Assembly (NCBI GenBank): GCA_963669295.1
Contig: OY769938.1
Coordinates: 3,720,001-3,784,000 of the forward strand
Reading direction: 5' to 3'
Source of the DNA: G963669295 sp963669295
GTDB taxonomy: Bacteria > Bacteroidota > Bacteroidia > Flavobacteriales_D > CALLUQ01
Length of the DNA: 64,000 bases
Position 1 is the first letter of the stretch; each line of letters starts with the position of its first letter. The translations under genes were made by a program, and so were the position numbers. Shown here piece by piece: positions 25,896 to 32,951 of this stretch. The notes beneath the pieces were generated by a model. That model was given only the letters and a program-made list of their open reading frames with translations. It was not told where the DNA came from and ran no database searches.

Positions 25896-26079
25896 TGCGT
25901 TAGGGGTGTAGCGGCTATCCGTTGGTGCACCATGGGCACAAGGCTTGTGTGCAAGCGGGGCGCCCCTGGAAGCCACCGCTTGCACCTATCAAGGCTCGCC
26001 ATGGGGCTGCAACGATAATAGCGAAGACCCGGCCGGCTGTAAGCCAGGCAACGCCCATTACTTGATCCCAAAAGGTGTT
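25896..26079 (-). other. GC-rich, palindrome-rich spacer inside the siroheme operon
   Basis: 184 bases, visibly richer in G and C than its surroundings, with several self-complementary words (GGGGCGCCCC, CACAAGGCTTGTG, GGCCGGC). No gene on the minus strand is convincing. It may be a structured RNA affecting expression of the last gene, or a processing site; I cannot assign it to a known riboswitch. Confidence 0.35.
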
Positions 26080-26187
26080 TTACTTTTTACTTTTCTTTTT
26101 TGCTTTTACTGATGATGCCACTTCGTTTTGCGACATGCGCAAAGTGATGGCTAAAAACAATTTTTGATCTGCTGCTGATACTAACAT
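26080..26187 (-). CDS. 35-residue Lys-rich ORF in the siroheme operon
   Basis: ATG at 26187, 24 bases after the stop of the methyltransferase gene; stop at 26080. The peptide starts M-L-V-S-A-A-D-Q-K-L-F-L-A-I-T-L-R-M and ends in a very basic K-A-K-K-K-S-K-K tail, so it would be an amphipathic helix with a charged end. No family recognised. Small size makes the call uncertain, but the position within a tight operon favours translation. Confidence 0.4.
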   Translation of the reverse strand: MLVSAADQKLFLAITLRMSQNEVASSVKAKKKSKK

Positions 26188-26211
26188 GATGATAGATTTT
26201 AAGGTGAATAC

Positions 26212-26997
26212 TTAGTTTTTGGCAATATTGCTTTGCAAATAGTTTTTATCGATGAGGTGGTAATCCAACTCGGGATGCTCTTTTACCACATCGCCAATAA
26301 CAATAATGGCAGGGGCACCGAGTTGCTCTTCGGCAACCACTTCAACAATGTTGTTGACCGTGCCAAAGCCAATGTTTTCGGTAGGTAACGATCCGTTTTG
26401 GATGATGGCTACCGGGGCATTGGACTTGCCATGCTCGCTAAACACTTGCGTAATTTCTTCCAACTTGCGCATGCCCATTAGAATAATGATGGTGGCCGAC
26501 GATTGTGCGGCCAACGCAATGTCTTTCGAAATGGCTCCGTTTTTAGTGGTGCCGGTAATTACCCAAAAGCTTTCGTTAACTCCACGCTTGGTAATGGGTA
26601 TTTTTTGCAATTCAGGCACGGAGATGGCACTGGTGATGCCCGGCACAATTGCAACTTCAATGCCCAACGCTTCTACATACGATAACTCTTCATGCCCGCG
26701 TCCAAACACAAAGGGGTCGCCCCCTTTTAAGCGCACCACATGCCCGTGATTCAAGGCGTTTTCGGCAATGAGCTTGTTGATTTCATCCTGACTGTAGCGG
26801 TGGTTGTTGGCCCGCTTGCCCACATAAATTTTCTTTGTTTCGAGGGGGGCGTACTTGAGCAGCTCACGGTTTACCAGCGCATCGTATAGTACTACATCGG
26901 CTGCGGTAAGTGCACGCAAGCCTTTTACGCTAATTAAATCAGGATCGCCAGAGCCAGCGCCTACTAAGGTTACTTTGGGTTGTATCTTTTTGCTCAT
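26212..26997 (-). CDS. cobA: Uroporphyrinogen-III C-methyltransferase
   Basis: 261 residues. Family motifs are all visible: V-G-A-G-S-G-D-P-D-L-I-S-V at the N-terminus (SAM site), Y-V-G-K-R-A-N-N-H, R-L-K-G-G-D-P-F-V-F-G-R-G, and V-P-G-I-T-S-A. It methylates uroporphyrinogen III at C2 and C7 with SAM to give precorrin-2, the branch point to siroheme. It is 4 bases downstream of the sulfite reductase gene and upstream of the precorrin-2 dehydrogenase gene, which fits siroheme supply for sulfite reduction. Confidence 0.95.
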   Translation of the reverse strand: MSKKIQPKVTLVGAGSGDPDLISVKGLRALTAADVVLYDALVNRELLKYAPLETKKIYVGKRANNHRYSQDEINKLIAENALNHGHVVRLKGGDPFVFGRGHEELSYVEALGIEVAIVPGITSAISVPELQKIPITKRGVNESFWVITGTTKNGAISKDIALAAQSSATIIILMGMRKLEEITQVFSEHGKSNAPVAIIQNGSLPTENIGFGTVNNIVEVVAEEQLGAPAIIVIGDVVKEHPELDYHLIDKNYLQSNIAKN

Positions 26998-27001
26998 GGT
27001 T

Positions 27002-29119
27002 TTAATTGTTAAGGGTTACTGTTGCTCGTCCCAACAACTGTTGGGAGTTGATTTGATGGAAAAAGCTGCGCGCTTCTTCCAGGTAGCTTTGGGCAAAGCT
27101 TTTAGCTGGAGTATGGTGCTTGATTTGATACACCAATGCTGCAAAGCTTTGCCCGTTGAACAGCACTTTGCCTGTTTGTACAAAGTGTGTATCAAAATCA
27201 CTAACAATGCCTGCCTGTGTATTGGTTTTTACCTGCTGGTTTACCAACAATGCTTTGGCACCCGTTACCAATACGCTGTAGCTGTAATAGATGGCATCGG
27301 CCCAGGCTTTTGCTGCCAAAGCTCCTTCGGCATGGTGGAGCTTTTCTTCGGTTTCGAAGAGCAGCGTAGCCACCAAATCGATGGTTACTCCAGCACATTC
27401 GCCCACGCCTATTAGCGGCTTAAAATGTGCTTCATGCCCCCAGTCGATGAAATCGGTAGGGGCAAGGTTATTGGTTGCTGCCAGCGGTTTTAGCAGTTCG
27501 TAGAAATACGCTTTGCCTTGCCGTTGGTAATAGGCATTGAAGTATTCTCCATCGTTGGCATGTGCTTCGTAATCGTTGAGCAAGGTCCGCAATACTTCCG
27601 GCCCGCGCTTGCTGGGTGCTTTCAGTATTTTATCGGCAATAACGCCTTCGCCATTGCCCAGCACTCCGCCACCCAGTAGCACTTGCAATGCCGGGGCAAC
27701 AAGGCCATCAACTTTTAAGGTGCTGCCATGAAAACCAATGTTGGCAATGGCGTGCTGCCCGCACGAGTTCATACACCCACTGATTTTTATTTTGAGGTCG
27801 TTGTTGTAAATCAAATCGGGGTATTCGTCGCTAATTACCTGCTCCAACACACGGGTGATGCCCGTACTGCTGGAAATGCCCAGGTTGCACGTATCGGTGC
27901 CGGGGCAGGAGGTAATGTCGTTGGTGCTGTTGAAGCCCGGTTCGGCCAGTCCCAATGCATGAAGTTGCGTATACAGGTATTCCACATATTCCAGCCGTAC
28001 AAACTTTAGCAACAACCCCTGGTTGATGGTTACCCGAATGTCGTTGGCGGCATATTGCGCTACCAACGCTGCCAATTGCCGTGCGGTGCTGGAATGGATA
28101 TCGCCCGTAGATAATCGAATGGCAATGGAAAAATAGCCCCGTTGTTTTTGGGCTTTCACATTGGTTTTTAGCCAACGCTCGTAATGGTATTTGTTTTCGA
28201 GTACGTACTCGGGCACCCTACGGTGCTTTGGCAGTGCCACTGCTGCTGGAGTACCATCAATAGCATAGGTTTGCTGGCGCAAGGCCTTGCTTTCTTCTTT
28301 TACCAATTGTAACAATGCCTCTAATCCAATGGCTTTTACCAGGTATTTGAGCCGTGCTTTGAGTCGTCTGCTGCGTTCACCATGCCGGTCGAAAATGCGG
28401 ATGAGCCCTTCGGTAAAGGGGATGATTTCATCGGCAGGAAGAAACTCGTAAGCGGTTTGCGCTAAAAAAGGTTGGGCGCCCAACCCACCACCTACCAGTA
28501 CTTTAAACCCGCGTACTTCCTGCCCGTTTACCTGCTGTACCTTCGGAATAAACCCGATGTCGTGCATAAAAGTATAGGCCGAATCGGCAGTGGAGGAGGA
28601 GAAAGCAATTTTGATTTTACGCCCCAACTCCTGCCCGATAGGGTTGCGCAAAAAATATTCGAAAAAGGCATGGGCATAAGGCGTTACATCAAACGTCTCT
28701 TGCGGGTCGATGCCAGCATAGGGCGAGGCAGTGATGTTGCGCACCGTATTGCCACATGCTTCGCGCAAGGTGATGGCATCGCGTTCTAACTCGGCCCATA
28801 ATTCAGGTGTGCGATCTAAGCTTACATAGTGCAATTGAATGTCTTGCCGCGTGGTGGTGTGTAAGTTGCCCGTAGCATATTCGTCGCTTACATCGGCAAT
28901 GCGCAGCAATTGGGCGGTGGTAAGCTTGCCATAAGGCAATTTAATACGAATCATTTGTACACCCTGCTGTCGTTGCCCGTATACTCCTCGCGCTAAACGC
29001 AGGCTCCTGAATTTTTCTTCGTCAACAGTACCATCCTTAAACTGCTTGATCTTTTGTTCCAGTTCAATGATGTCGCGTTCAACAATGGGGTTTTCTATTT
29101 CTGTTCTAAAACTTTGCAT
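27002..29119 (-). CDS. sir: Siroheme sulfite reductase (nitrite/sulfite reductase family) with C-terminal HEPN-like extension
   Basis: 705 residues, longer than the about 550 usual for ferredoxin-type enzymes. Two half-repeats of the nitrite/sulfite reductase fold run to about residue 560. The 4Fe-4S/siroheme cysteines are in S-C-P-G-T-D-T-C-N-L-G (near 405 and 411) and G-C-M-N-S-C-G (near 449 and 453). It reduces sulfite to sulfide for cysteine synthesis; clustering with siroheme genes favours sulfite over nitrite. Residues about 583-705 form a helical extension with A-E-x-x-L and A-I-Y-Y-S-Y-S-V-L-V-T-G-A-K-A-L-L, the pattern of a HEPN domain. The gene is preceded by two leader-peptide attenuator modules. 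Start ATG at 29119, 22 bases after the U tract of the nearer terminator. Confidence 0.92.
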   Translation of the reverse strand: MQSFRTEIENPIVERDIIELEQKIKQFKDGTVDEEKFRSLRLARGVYGQRQQGVQMIRIKLPYGKLTTAQLLRIADVSDEYATGNLHTTTRQDIQLHYVSLDRTPELWAELERDAITLREACGNTVRNITASPYAGIDPQETFDVTPYAHAFFEYFLRNPIGQELGRKIKIAFSSSTADSAYTFMHDIGFIPKVQQVNGQEVRGFKVLVGGGLGAQPFLAQTAYEFLPADEIIPFTEGLIRIFDRHGERSRRLKARLKYLVKAIGLEALLQLVKEESKALRQQTYAIDGTPAAVALPKHRRVPEYVLENKYHYERWLKTNVKAQKQRGYFSIAIRLSTGDIHSSTARQLAALVAQYAANDIRVTINQGLLLKFVRLEYVEYLYTQLHALGLAEPGFNSTNDITSCPGTDTCNLGISSSTGITRVLEQVISDEYPDLIYNNDLKIKISGCMNSCGQHAIANIGFHGSTLKVDGLVAPALQVLLGGGVLGNGEGVIADKILKAPSKRGPEVLRTLLNDYEAHANDGEYFNAYYQRQGKAYFYELLKPLAATNNLAPTDFIDWGHEAHFKPLIGVGECAGVTIDLVATLLFETEEKLHHAEGALAAKAWADAIYYSYSVLVTGAKALLVNQQVKTNTQAGIVSDFDTHFVQTGKVLFNGQSFAALVYQIKHHTPAKSFAQSYLEEARSFFHQINSQQLLGRATVTLNN

Positions 29120-29140
29120 AATGAATGAAGGTTAATGGTC

Positions 29141-29176
29141 AAAAAAAAGGCCTTTCCGTTGGTTGGAAAGGCCTTT
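29141..29176 (-). terminator. Attenuator terminator 1 (proximal) of the sulfite reductase operon
   Basis: Perfect 12-bp stem between 29146-29157 and 29165-29176 with loop 29158-29164; on the minus strand it is AAAGGCCTTTCC, AACCAAC, GGAAAGGCCTTT and then further T. It lies between leader ORF 1 and the sulfite reductase ATG. Its 5' arm segment CCUUUCC (29171-29165) is complementary to GGAAAGG in codons 27-29 of the leader (29225-29219), and also to a second GGAAAGG in codons 15-17 (29260-29254), giving an antiterminator. Confidence 0.85.
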
Positions 29177-29198
29177 CTGCTTTACTACTACTTACTGC

Positions 29199-29303
29199 TC
29201 AGCATCGCATACAATGGTCCTTTCCGGGTGGTTGCTTACAACACATAAAATACCCTTTCCACATGGTGGTTGGACAATACATTGTTGCGATGTTTTTCTT
29301 CAT
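29199..29303 (-). CDS. Cysteine-rich leader peptide 1 of the sulfite reductase operon
   Basis: 34 codons from ATG 29303, stop TGA at 29201-29199. Cysteine codons are at positions 10, 21, 22, 31 and 34; Met codons at 8, 14, 20 and 32. Cys is rare in these proteomes, so five in 34 codons just ahead of a sulfur-assimilation operon is striking. A ribosome paused at Cys21-22 leaves codons 27-29 free to pair with the terminator arm; one that reaches the stop covers them. Shares the words M-Y-C and T-M with leader 2, suggesting duplication. Function inferred by analogy with amino-acid leader peptides; no annotation family known to me. Confidence 0.75.
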   Translation of the reverse strand: MKKNIATMYCPTTMWKGYFMCCKQPPGKDHCMRC

Positions 29304-29344
29304 GACGTTAAAAATTAACCGTTATTAATTAATGTTTTGTTCAA

Positions 29345-29374
29345 CAAAAAAGCCTTCCGGTGGGGGAAGGCTTT
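29345..29374 (-). terminator. Attenuator terminator 2 (distal, first transcribed) of the sulfite reductase operon
   Basis: 10-bp stem between 29349-29358 and 29365-29374, loop 29359-29364; minus-strand sequence AAAGCCTTCC, CCCACC, GGAAGGCTTT then more T. The 5' arm contains AGCCUUCC, the exact complement of GGAAGGCU at the end of leader ORF 2 (29416-29409), which gives a mutually exclusive antiterminator. Confidence 0.85.
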
Positions 29375-29406
29375 CAATTATATTGAGGTGTAATTTACAG
29401 TTTTAC

Positions 29407-29493
29407 TCAGCCTTCCATTAGGGTATACCACGGCATGGTACAATACATATTGCACTTACAAAAATTCGTGGTATGGCTGTTTAAATTGGTCAT
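29407..29493 (-). CDS. Cysteine-containing leader peptide 2 (first transcribed) of the sulfite reductase operon
   Basis: 28 codons from ATG 29493, stop TGA at 29409-29407. Cysteine codons at 12, 14 and 18; Met codons at 16, 20 and 26. The last codons A-T-G G-A-A G-G-C plus the stop contain GGAAGGCU, complementary to the 5' arm of the terminator that follows. A ribosome stalled at Cys12-18 leaves this segment free (antitermination); one at the stop codon covers it (termination). The start lies about 20 bases after a good -7 box. Confidence 0.7.
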   Translation of the reverse strand: MTNLNSHTTNFCKCNMYCTMPWYTLMEG

Positions 29494-29512
29494 TGCTTGC
29501 GCTTTGATGGTT

Positions 29513-29545
29513 CAAATGTAACGAAGAAGTTTTTCGCTTTCCAAA
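29513..29545 (-). promoter_or_regulatory. Promoter of the sulfite reductase/siroheme operon
   Basis: Minus-strand TTTG (29545-29542), 21-base spacer, TACATTTG (29520-29513): a match to the Bacteroidota TTTG-N19-21-TAnnTTTG promoter. Transcription would begin a few bases before leader ORF 2. Confidence 0.75.
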
Positions 29546-29710
29546 TAAAAATGAAGCAATGGCTTAAAGTCTAAGGGGGCAATAACCCGTGGTGAAGTGT
29601 GCTGTAACTAAAGGTATTTGGCGACTTGGTAGTAAATAAGTAATAGGGCAAATAAAAATTAAGTTCGAAGTTTATTCAATTCTTTTGTACCTTAAAAGCA
29701 ATTGCGACTC

Positions 29711-31144
29711 ATGAAACAACTTGTGCTAATCATCGTGCTGTGTTGGGGCTATTCCCTCTTTGCCCAGGAAAAGCAATCGGTGTATTTCGAGTACAAGCGA
29801 GCAGCATTAACGGTAACATCGAAAACCACATTGGACAGTTTGGTACGAGTACTCGATCCTAAAAAGTCGTACAATGTTAAGGTGGTTGGGCATACCGATT
29901 CTCAGGGCAGTGATGCCTATAACATGGAGCTATCGAAACGAAGGGCCAACAGCGTGTATGCTTATTTAGTAGCACATGGTATTCATAAAAGCAGACTGAA
30001 TGTGGTGTGGAAAGGAGAGGCAGAACCAATGGTAAAAAATAAGTTGAATGGTGCTGATAACCCCAATGGTCGGCAGCAGAACAGAAGGGTAGAGGTGCTG
30101 TTTTACAAGCCTATAGTGGAAGATCGGGTATACCTTAGAGCACCTAAAGAAGTACAAACAGTAACGGCTTCTTCGGGAGGAAGCTATAGTGTAGAACAAT
30201 ACAATACTTCTACCAGCATGTTGGCCAACAATGTAACGGCACTTTCATCGGATGGGGGAGTACTGCAGTCGGGAGGAATGGTCACCGTTTGCAGAGAATC
30301 GGAAGAAAATTTAGATCAACCCGATACCATACGCATAAGCTTACCCACATGCTCTTTTAATCCCGACATGACGGTGTGGACACCGGTAGAGGGCAGCGAT
30401 GGTTTAACACGATGGGAAGACACTGGTCAACCGGCTTTGTACGACCCTGTAGCGGGTGCTTATTATGTAACAAGAATAATACCTCCTGAAAGTAGGTGCA
30501 CTAAAATAAACTTCGACCTTAAACTACCTCCTCAACAAACGCTGTATGTCATTACCACGCCTGGAGAATACGAAAAGTTTGACCTTGATTTGGGAGAACA
30601 ATGCCAATACCAAACCACATTTGCTGGTAAAGTAAACGATACGTTGTATGCCTTCGCTTTGCCTCATGCTGAAGACTCGCTCGATTGGAAAAGCATGATG
30701 ATTACAGCTACAGCTTCTATCAACGATGAAGCTTATTATGTGAATGAACGCTTAATGAAGTTCAGGTCGTGGTTTGGTGCCGATGTATACCACCAAAAAG
30801 GAATGGCGAGGTACGTGCAATTGCAAATGCAATTGAAACAGCGCAAAACGGTGCTGTATGGCGATAGCATACTGACCCTTCGCCTGCCTAAATTTTCGGA
30901 TCAAACCATTGTGATGAAGTTGCCCGAATTTGGAGAAGAGGTGAAACCCATGGAGGAAGAGGGGCGTGTGTTAACGTTTCGTCTGCCCCGCAATACCATT
31001 GCTTTGCTGGTCATTACTTCCAGCAAAGGGAAGAAAGCGTATAGCTTGAATCAAAACATGGAAGCATTGTCGGGTGAACTACAAACCGAAAATCATATTT
31101 TTGCCAAATTGCGGAAGAAGGATTTTGAACGTACAGATCGATGA
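29711..31144 (+). CDS. OmpA-domain protein (N-terminal OmpA-like peptidoglycan-binding domain)
   Basis: 477 residues from ATG 29711. A signal peptide ends S-L-F-A-Q at about residue 19. Residues about 20-135 form an OmpA C-like domain (V-V-G-H-T-D-S-Q-G-S, L-S-K-R-R-A-N-S-V, D-N-P-N-G-R-Q-Q-N-R-R-V-E-V), which binds peptidoglycan and here sits at the N-terminus rather than the C-terminus. The remaining about 340 residues are beta-rich and not recognised; V-T-V-C-R-E-S-E-E and M-E-E-E-G-R-V-L-T-F-R-L-P segments repeat a strand-turn theme. It may link the outer envelope to the cell wall. The next gene overlaps its stop. Confidence 0.8.
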   Translation: MKQLVLIIVLCWGYSLFAQEKQSVYFEYKRAALTVTSKTTLDSLVRVLDPKKSYNVKVVGHTDSQGSDAYNMELSKRRANSVYAYLVAHGIHKSRLNVVWKGEAEPMVKNKLNGADNPNGRQQNRRVEVLFYKPIVEDRVYLRAPKEVQTVTASSGGSYSVEQYNTSTSMLANNVTALSSDGGVLQSGGMVTVCRESEENLDQPDTIRISLPTCSFNPDMTVWTPVEGSDGLTRWEDTGQPALYDPVAGAYYVTRIIPPESRCTKINFDLKLPPQQTLYVITTPGEYEKFDLDLGEQCQYQTTFAGKVNDTLYAFALPHAEDSLDWKSMMITATASINDEAYYVNERLMKFRSWFGADVYHQKGMARYVQLQMQLKQRKTVLYGDSILTLRLPKFSDQTIVMKLPEFGEEVKPMEEEGRVLTFRLPRNTIALLVITSSKGKKAYSLNQNMEALSGELQTENHIFAKLRKKDFERTDR

Positions 31145-31500
31145 AACCCACCCTGATTTTTGTATACAATGCCAACAGCGGAATGCTTAATGGCATGTGG
31201 CATTCGGCCCATAAACTGTTGTCGCCCTCCACTTATGAGTGCAGCCTATGTGCCATTACCCACGGCAATTTTGGCCCTCACAAAGCATGGTCGGAGTTTT
31301 TAGAACAGCTCGATTATCCCATGGAATTTTTGCACAAGGATGAGTTGAAGGAGCAATATAATTACGAAGTGGCTTTGCCGGCCATCTTGCAATCCAACAA
31401 TCAACAACTTACTCCATTCATCACTGCCGAAACATTGAACGCAGTGAAAACGTTGGAGGAGTTGCAAGCCTTACTCACCGAGAAATTGGATGAGCAGTAG
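31141..31500 (+). CDS. Small conserved Bacteroidota protein with Cys pair, unknown function
   Basis: 119 residues; its ATG overlaps the stop of the OmpA-domain gene (ATGA), so translation is coupled. It begins with the strand T-L-I-F-V-Y-N-A-N-S-G and has S-P-S-T-Y-E-C-S-L-C-A-I-T-H-G, a CxxC with a following His that could bind metal. Similar proteins in other Bacteroidota are often labelled GTPase, but no P-loop is present, so I do not accept that name. Confidence 0.7.
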   Translation: MKPTLIFVYNANSGMLNGMWHSAHKLLSPSTYECSLCAITHGNFGPHKAWSEFLEQLDYPMEFLHKDELKEQYNYEVALPAILQSNNQQLTPFITAETLNAVKTLEELQALLTEKLDEQ

Positions 31501-31880
31501 TTAATTTTTTGTTGGCTGTTTCCTTGTTTATTGGTCATCAAGCAGTCGTGCCATAGGCGTTCATCCAGGTACACCATCGCGCTAGTCCTTAGTGGCATTT
31601 CCGTCAATTAGGGTGATGGATTGCTCGGAAGACCTTTTGATGACTAGCGTTTTCTTTGGTTCGTTTCTTTTGGGCAATGCAAAAGAAATGAACGACCACT
31701 ATCGCTTAACTTAGCACATGCTTCAATGAGGGGAGTAGCTGTTACTGAAAGCACAACAACCCTTGCTCACCGAAAAGTCAGATTGGCTATAGTTATTAAC
31801 TTAATGTCAGTTAAATGGATGTAATTAATTGGTTTTTAAGGCGTTGTGTTGATTGGGGGAGTGGGTCATTAAAAAAACTT
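31501..31880 (+). other. Intergenic region upstream of the his operon
   Basis: No gene I can support. It contains an imperfect hairpin: GTTCGTTTCTTTTG (31659-31672) and CAAAAGAAATGAAC (31680-31693) around a 7-base loop, a sequence type found repeatedly between genes in Bacteroidota. Confidence 0.5.
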
Positions 31881-31913
31881 TTTGCAAAACTGAAAATTAA
31901 TTCCCTACCTTTG
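31881..31913 (+). promoter_or_regulatory. Promoter of the his operon
   Basis: TTTG (31881-31884), 21-base spacer, TACCTTTG (31906-31913); the leader ORF starts 19 bases later. Confidence 0.75.
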
Positions 31914-31932
31914 TTGCCAACAACGAACACGT

Positions 31933-32001
31933 ATGAACTATCAATTGCATCATCATTTTCATTCAACACTCCACCGAGTGAATGGAAGCGGTATGATGTA
32001 A
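31933..32001 (+). CDS. hisL: Histidine operon leader peptide
   Basis: 22 codons from ATG 31933 to TAA 31999-32001, with histidine codons at 6, 7, 8, 10 and 14. It is followed by an intrinsic terminator and then hisG, the classical attenuator layout: a ribosome delayed at His codons when charged tRNA-His is scarce prevents the terminator. Complementarity between the end of the leader (GGAAGCGG) and the terminator's 5' arm (GCUUGCC) is imperfect, so the exact antiterminator needs folding analysis. Confidence 0.88.
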   Translation: MNYQLHHHFHSTLHRVNGSGMM

Positions 32002-32023
32002 TTTAAACGATATACAATTCATA

Positions 32024-32056
32024 AAAGGGCTTGCCATTCGGCAAGCCCTTTTTTTG
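32024..32056 (+). terminator. his attenuator terminator
   Basis: Perfect 12-bp stem AAAGGGCTTGCC (32024-32035) and GGCAAGCCCTTT (32040-32051), loop ATTC, followed by T. It lies between hisL and hisG. Confidence 0.9.
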
Positions 32057-32075
32057 TTTACACACTTTAACAACC

Positions 32076-32933
32076 ATGAAAAAATTAAAAATTGCAGTAC
32101 AGAAATCAGGTCGACTCAACGAAGGGTCGTTGAAGCTCTTGAAAGAATGTGGCATTGCAATCGATAACGGGAAAAATCAATTGAAGGCACAAGCTTCTAA
32201 CTTTCCGGTAGAGGTGCTTTACCTACGCAACTCCGACATTCCTCAATACGTAGAAGATGGGGTGGCCGACATTGCCATTCTGGGCGAAAATGTGGTGGTA
32301 GAAAAGCAAAAAAACATCAACGTTATTGAACCGCTGGGCTTTGCGAAATGCAGGCTATCGTTGGCCATTCCTAAAAACGAAACCTATACCGGATTGAACT
32401 GGTTCAACAATAAAAAAATTGCTACTTCTTATCCCAACACGCTCAACAACTTCTTACAAAGTCAAGGCATTGATGCCGAAATTCACAACATTAGCGGCTC
32501 GGTAGAGATTGCTCCAGGCATTGGGCTGGCCGATGCGGTGTGCGACCTGGTAAGTTCGGGCAGCACCTTGTTTACCAACGGATTGGAAGAGGTAGAAGAA
32601 GTGTTGCGCTCGCAATCAGTATTGGTGGCCAACCCCAACATAACAGCATCCGTTCAACAAATCCTCGATAAGCTATTGTTTCGCATTCGCGCGGTCAACA
32701 AAGCACGACAAAACCGCTACATCCTGCTCAACGCTCCCAACGAAAAAGTGGAGGCCATCTCTAGCATCCTTCCCGGCATGAAAAGCCCCACAGTGCTGCC
32801 GTTGCGCGATGAAGGGTGGAGCTCTATCCACTCGGTAATTGGCGAAAACCAGTTTTGGGAAATCATTGATCAACTGAAAGAGGAAGGGGCACAAGGCATT
32901 TTAGTAGTGCCCATCGAAAAAATGGTCGTATAA
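32076..32933 (+). CDS. hisG: ATP phosphoribosyltransferase, long form
   Basis: 285 residues from ATG 32076; the open frame upstream lies in the terminator. Catalyses the first step of histidine synthesis (ATP plus PRPP). The PRPP-binding stretch D-L-V-S-S-G-S-T-L is near residue 165. The length and the C-terminal about 70 residues (to I-L-V-V-P-I-E-K-M) show the long form with its own ACT-like regulatory domain for feedback inhibition by histidine, so no HisZ is required. First structural gene of the operon. Confidence 0.96.
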   Translation: MKKLKIAVQKSGRLNEGSLKLLKECGIAIDNGKNQLKAQASNFPVEVLYLRNSDIPQYVEDGVADIAILGENVVVEKQKNINVIEPLGFAKCRLSLAIPKNETYTGLNWFNNKKIATSYPNTLNNFLQSQGIDAEIHNISGSVEIAPGIGLADAVCDLVSSGSTLFTNGLEEVEEVLRSQSVLVANPNITASVQQILDKLLFRIRAVNKARQNRYILLNAPNEKVEAISSILPGMKSPTVLPLRDEGWSSIHSVIGENQFWEIIDQLKEEGAQGILVVPIEKMVV

Positions 32934-32951
32934 CGGTTCAACATTAAAACC

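Noticed and set aside
25896..26079. Cobalamin riboswitch in the siroheme operon spacer
   Set aside because: The B12-box is not present and the spacer is internal to the operon; I kept it only as an unexplained structured segment.
31141..31500. GTPase annotation for the small protein
   Set aside because: No P-loop, switch or N/TKxD motif is present in the 119 residues.
31815..32006. 63-codon ORF overlapping the his leader
   Set aside because: It is in another frame of the promoter and leader and lacks protein character; the 22-codon His-rich ORF explains the region.
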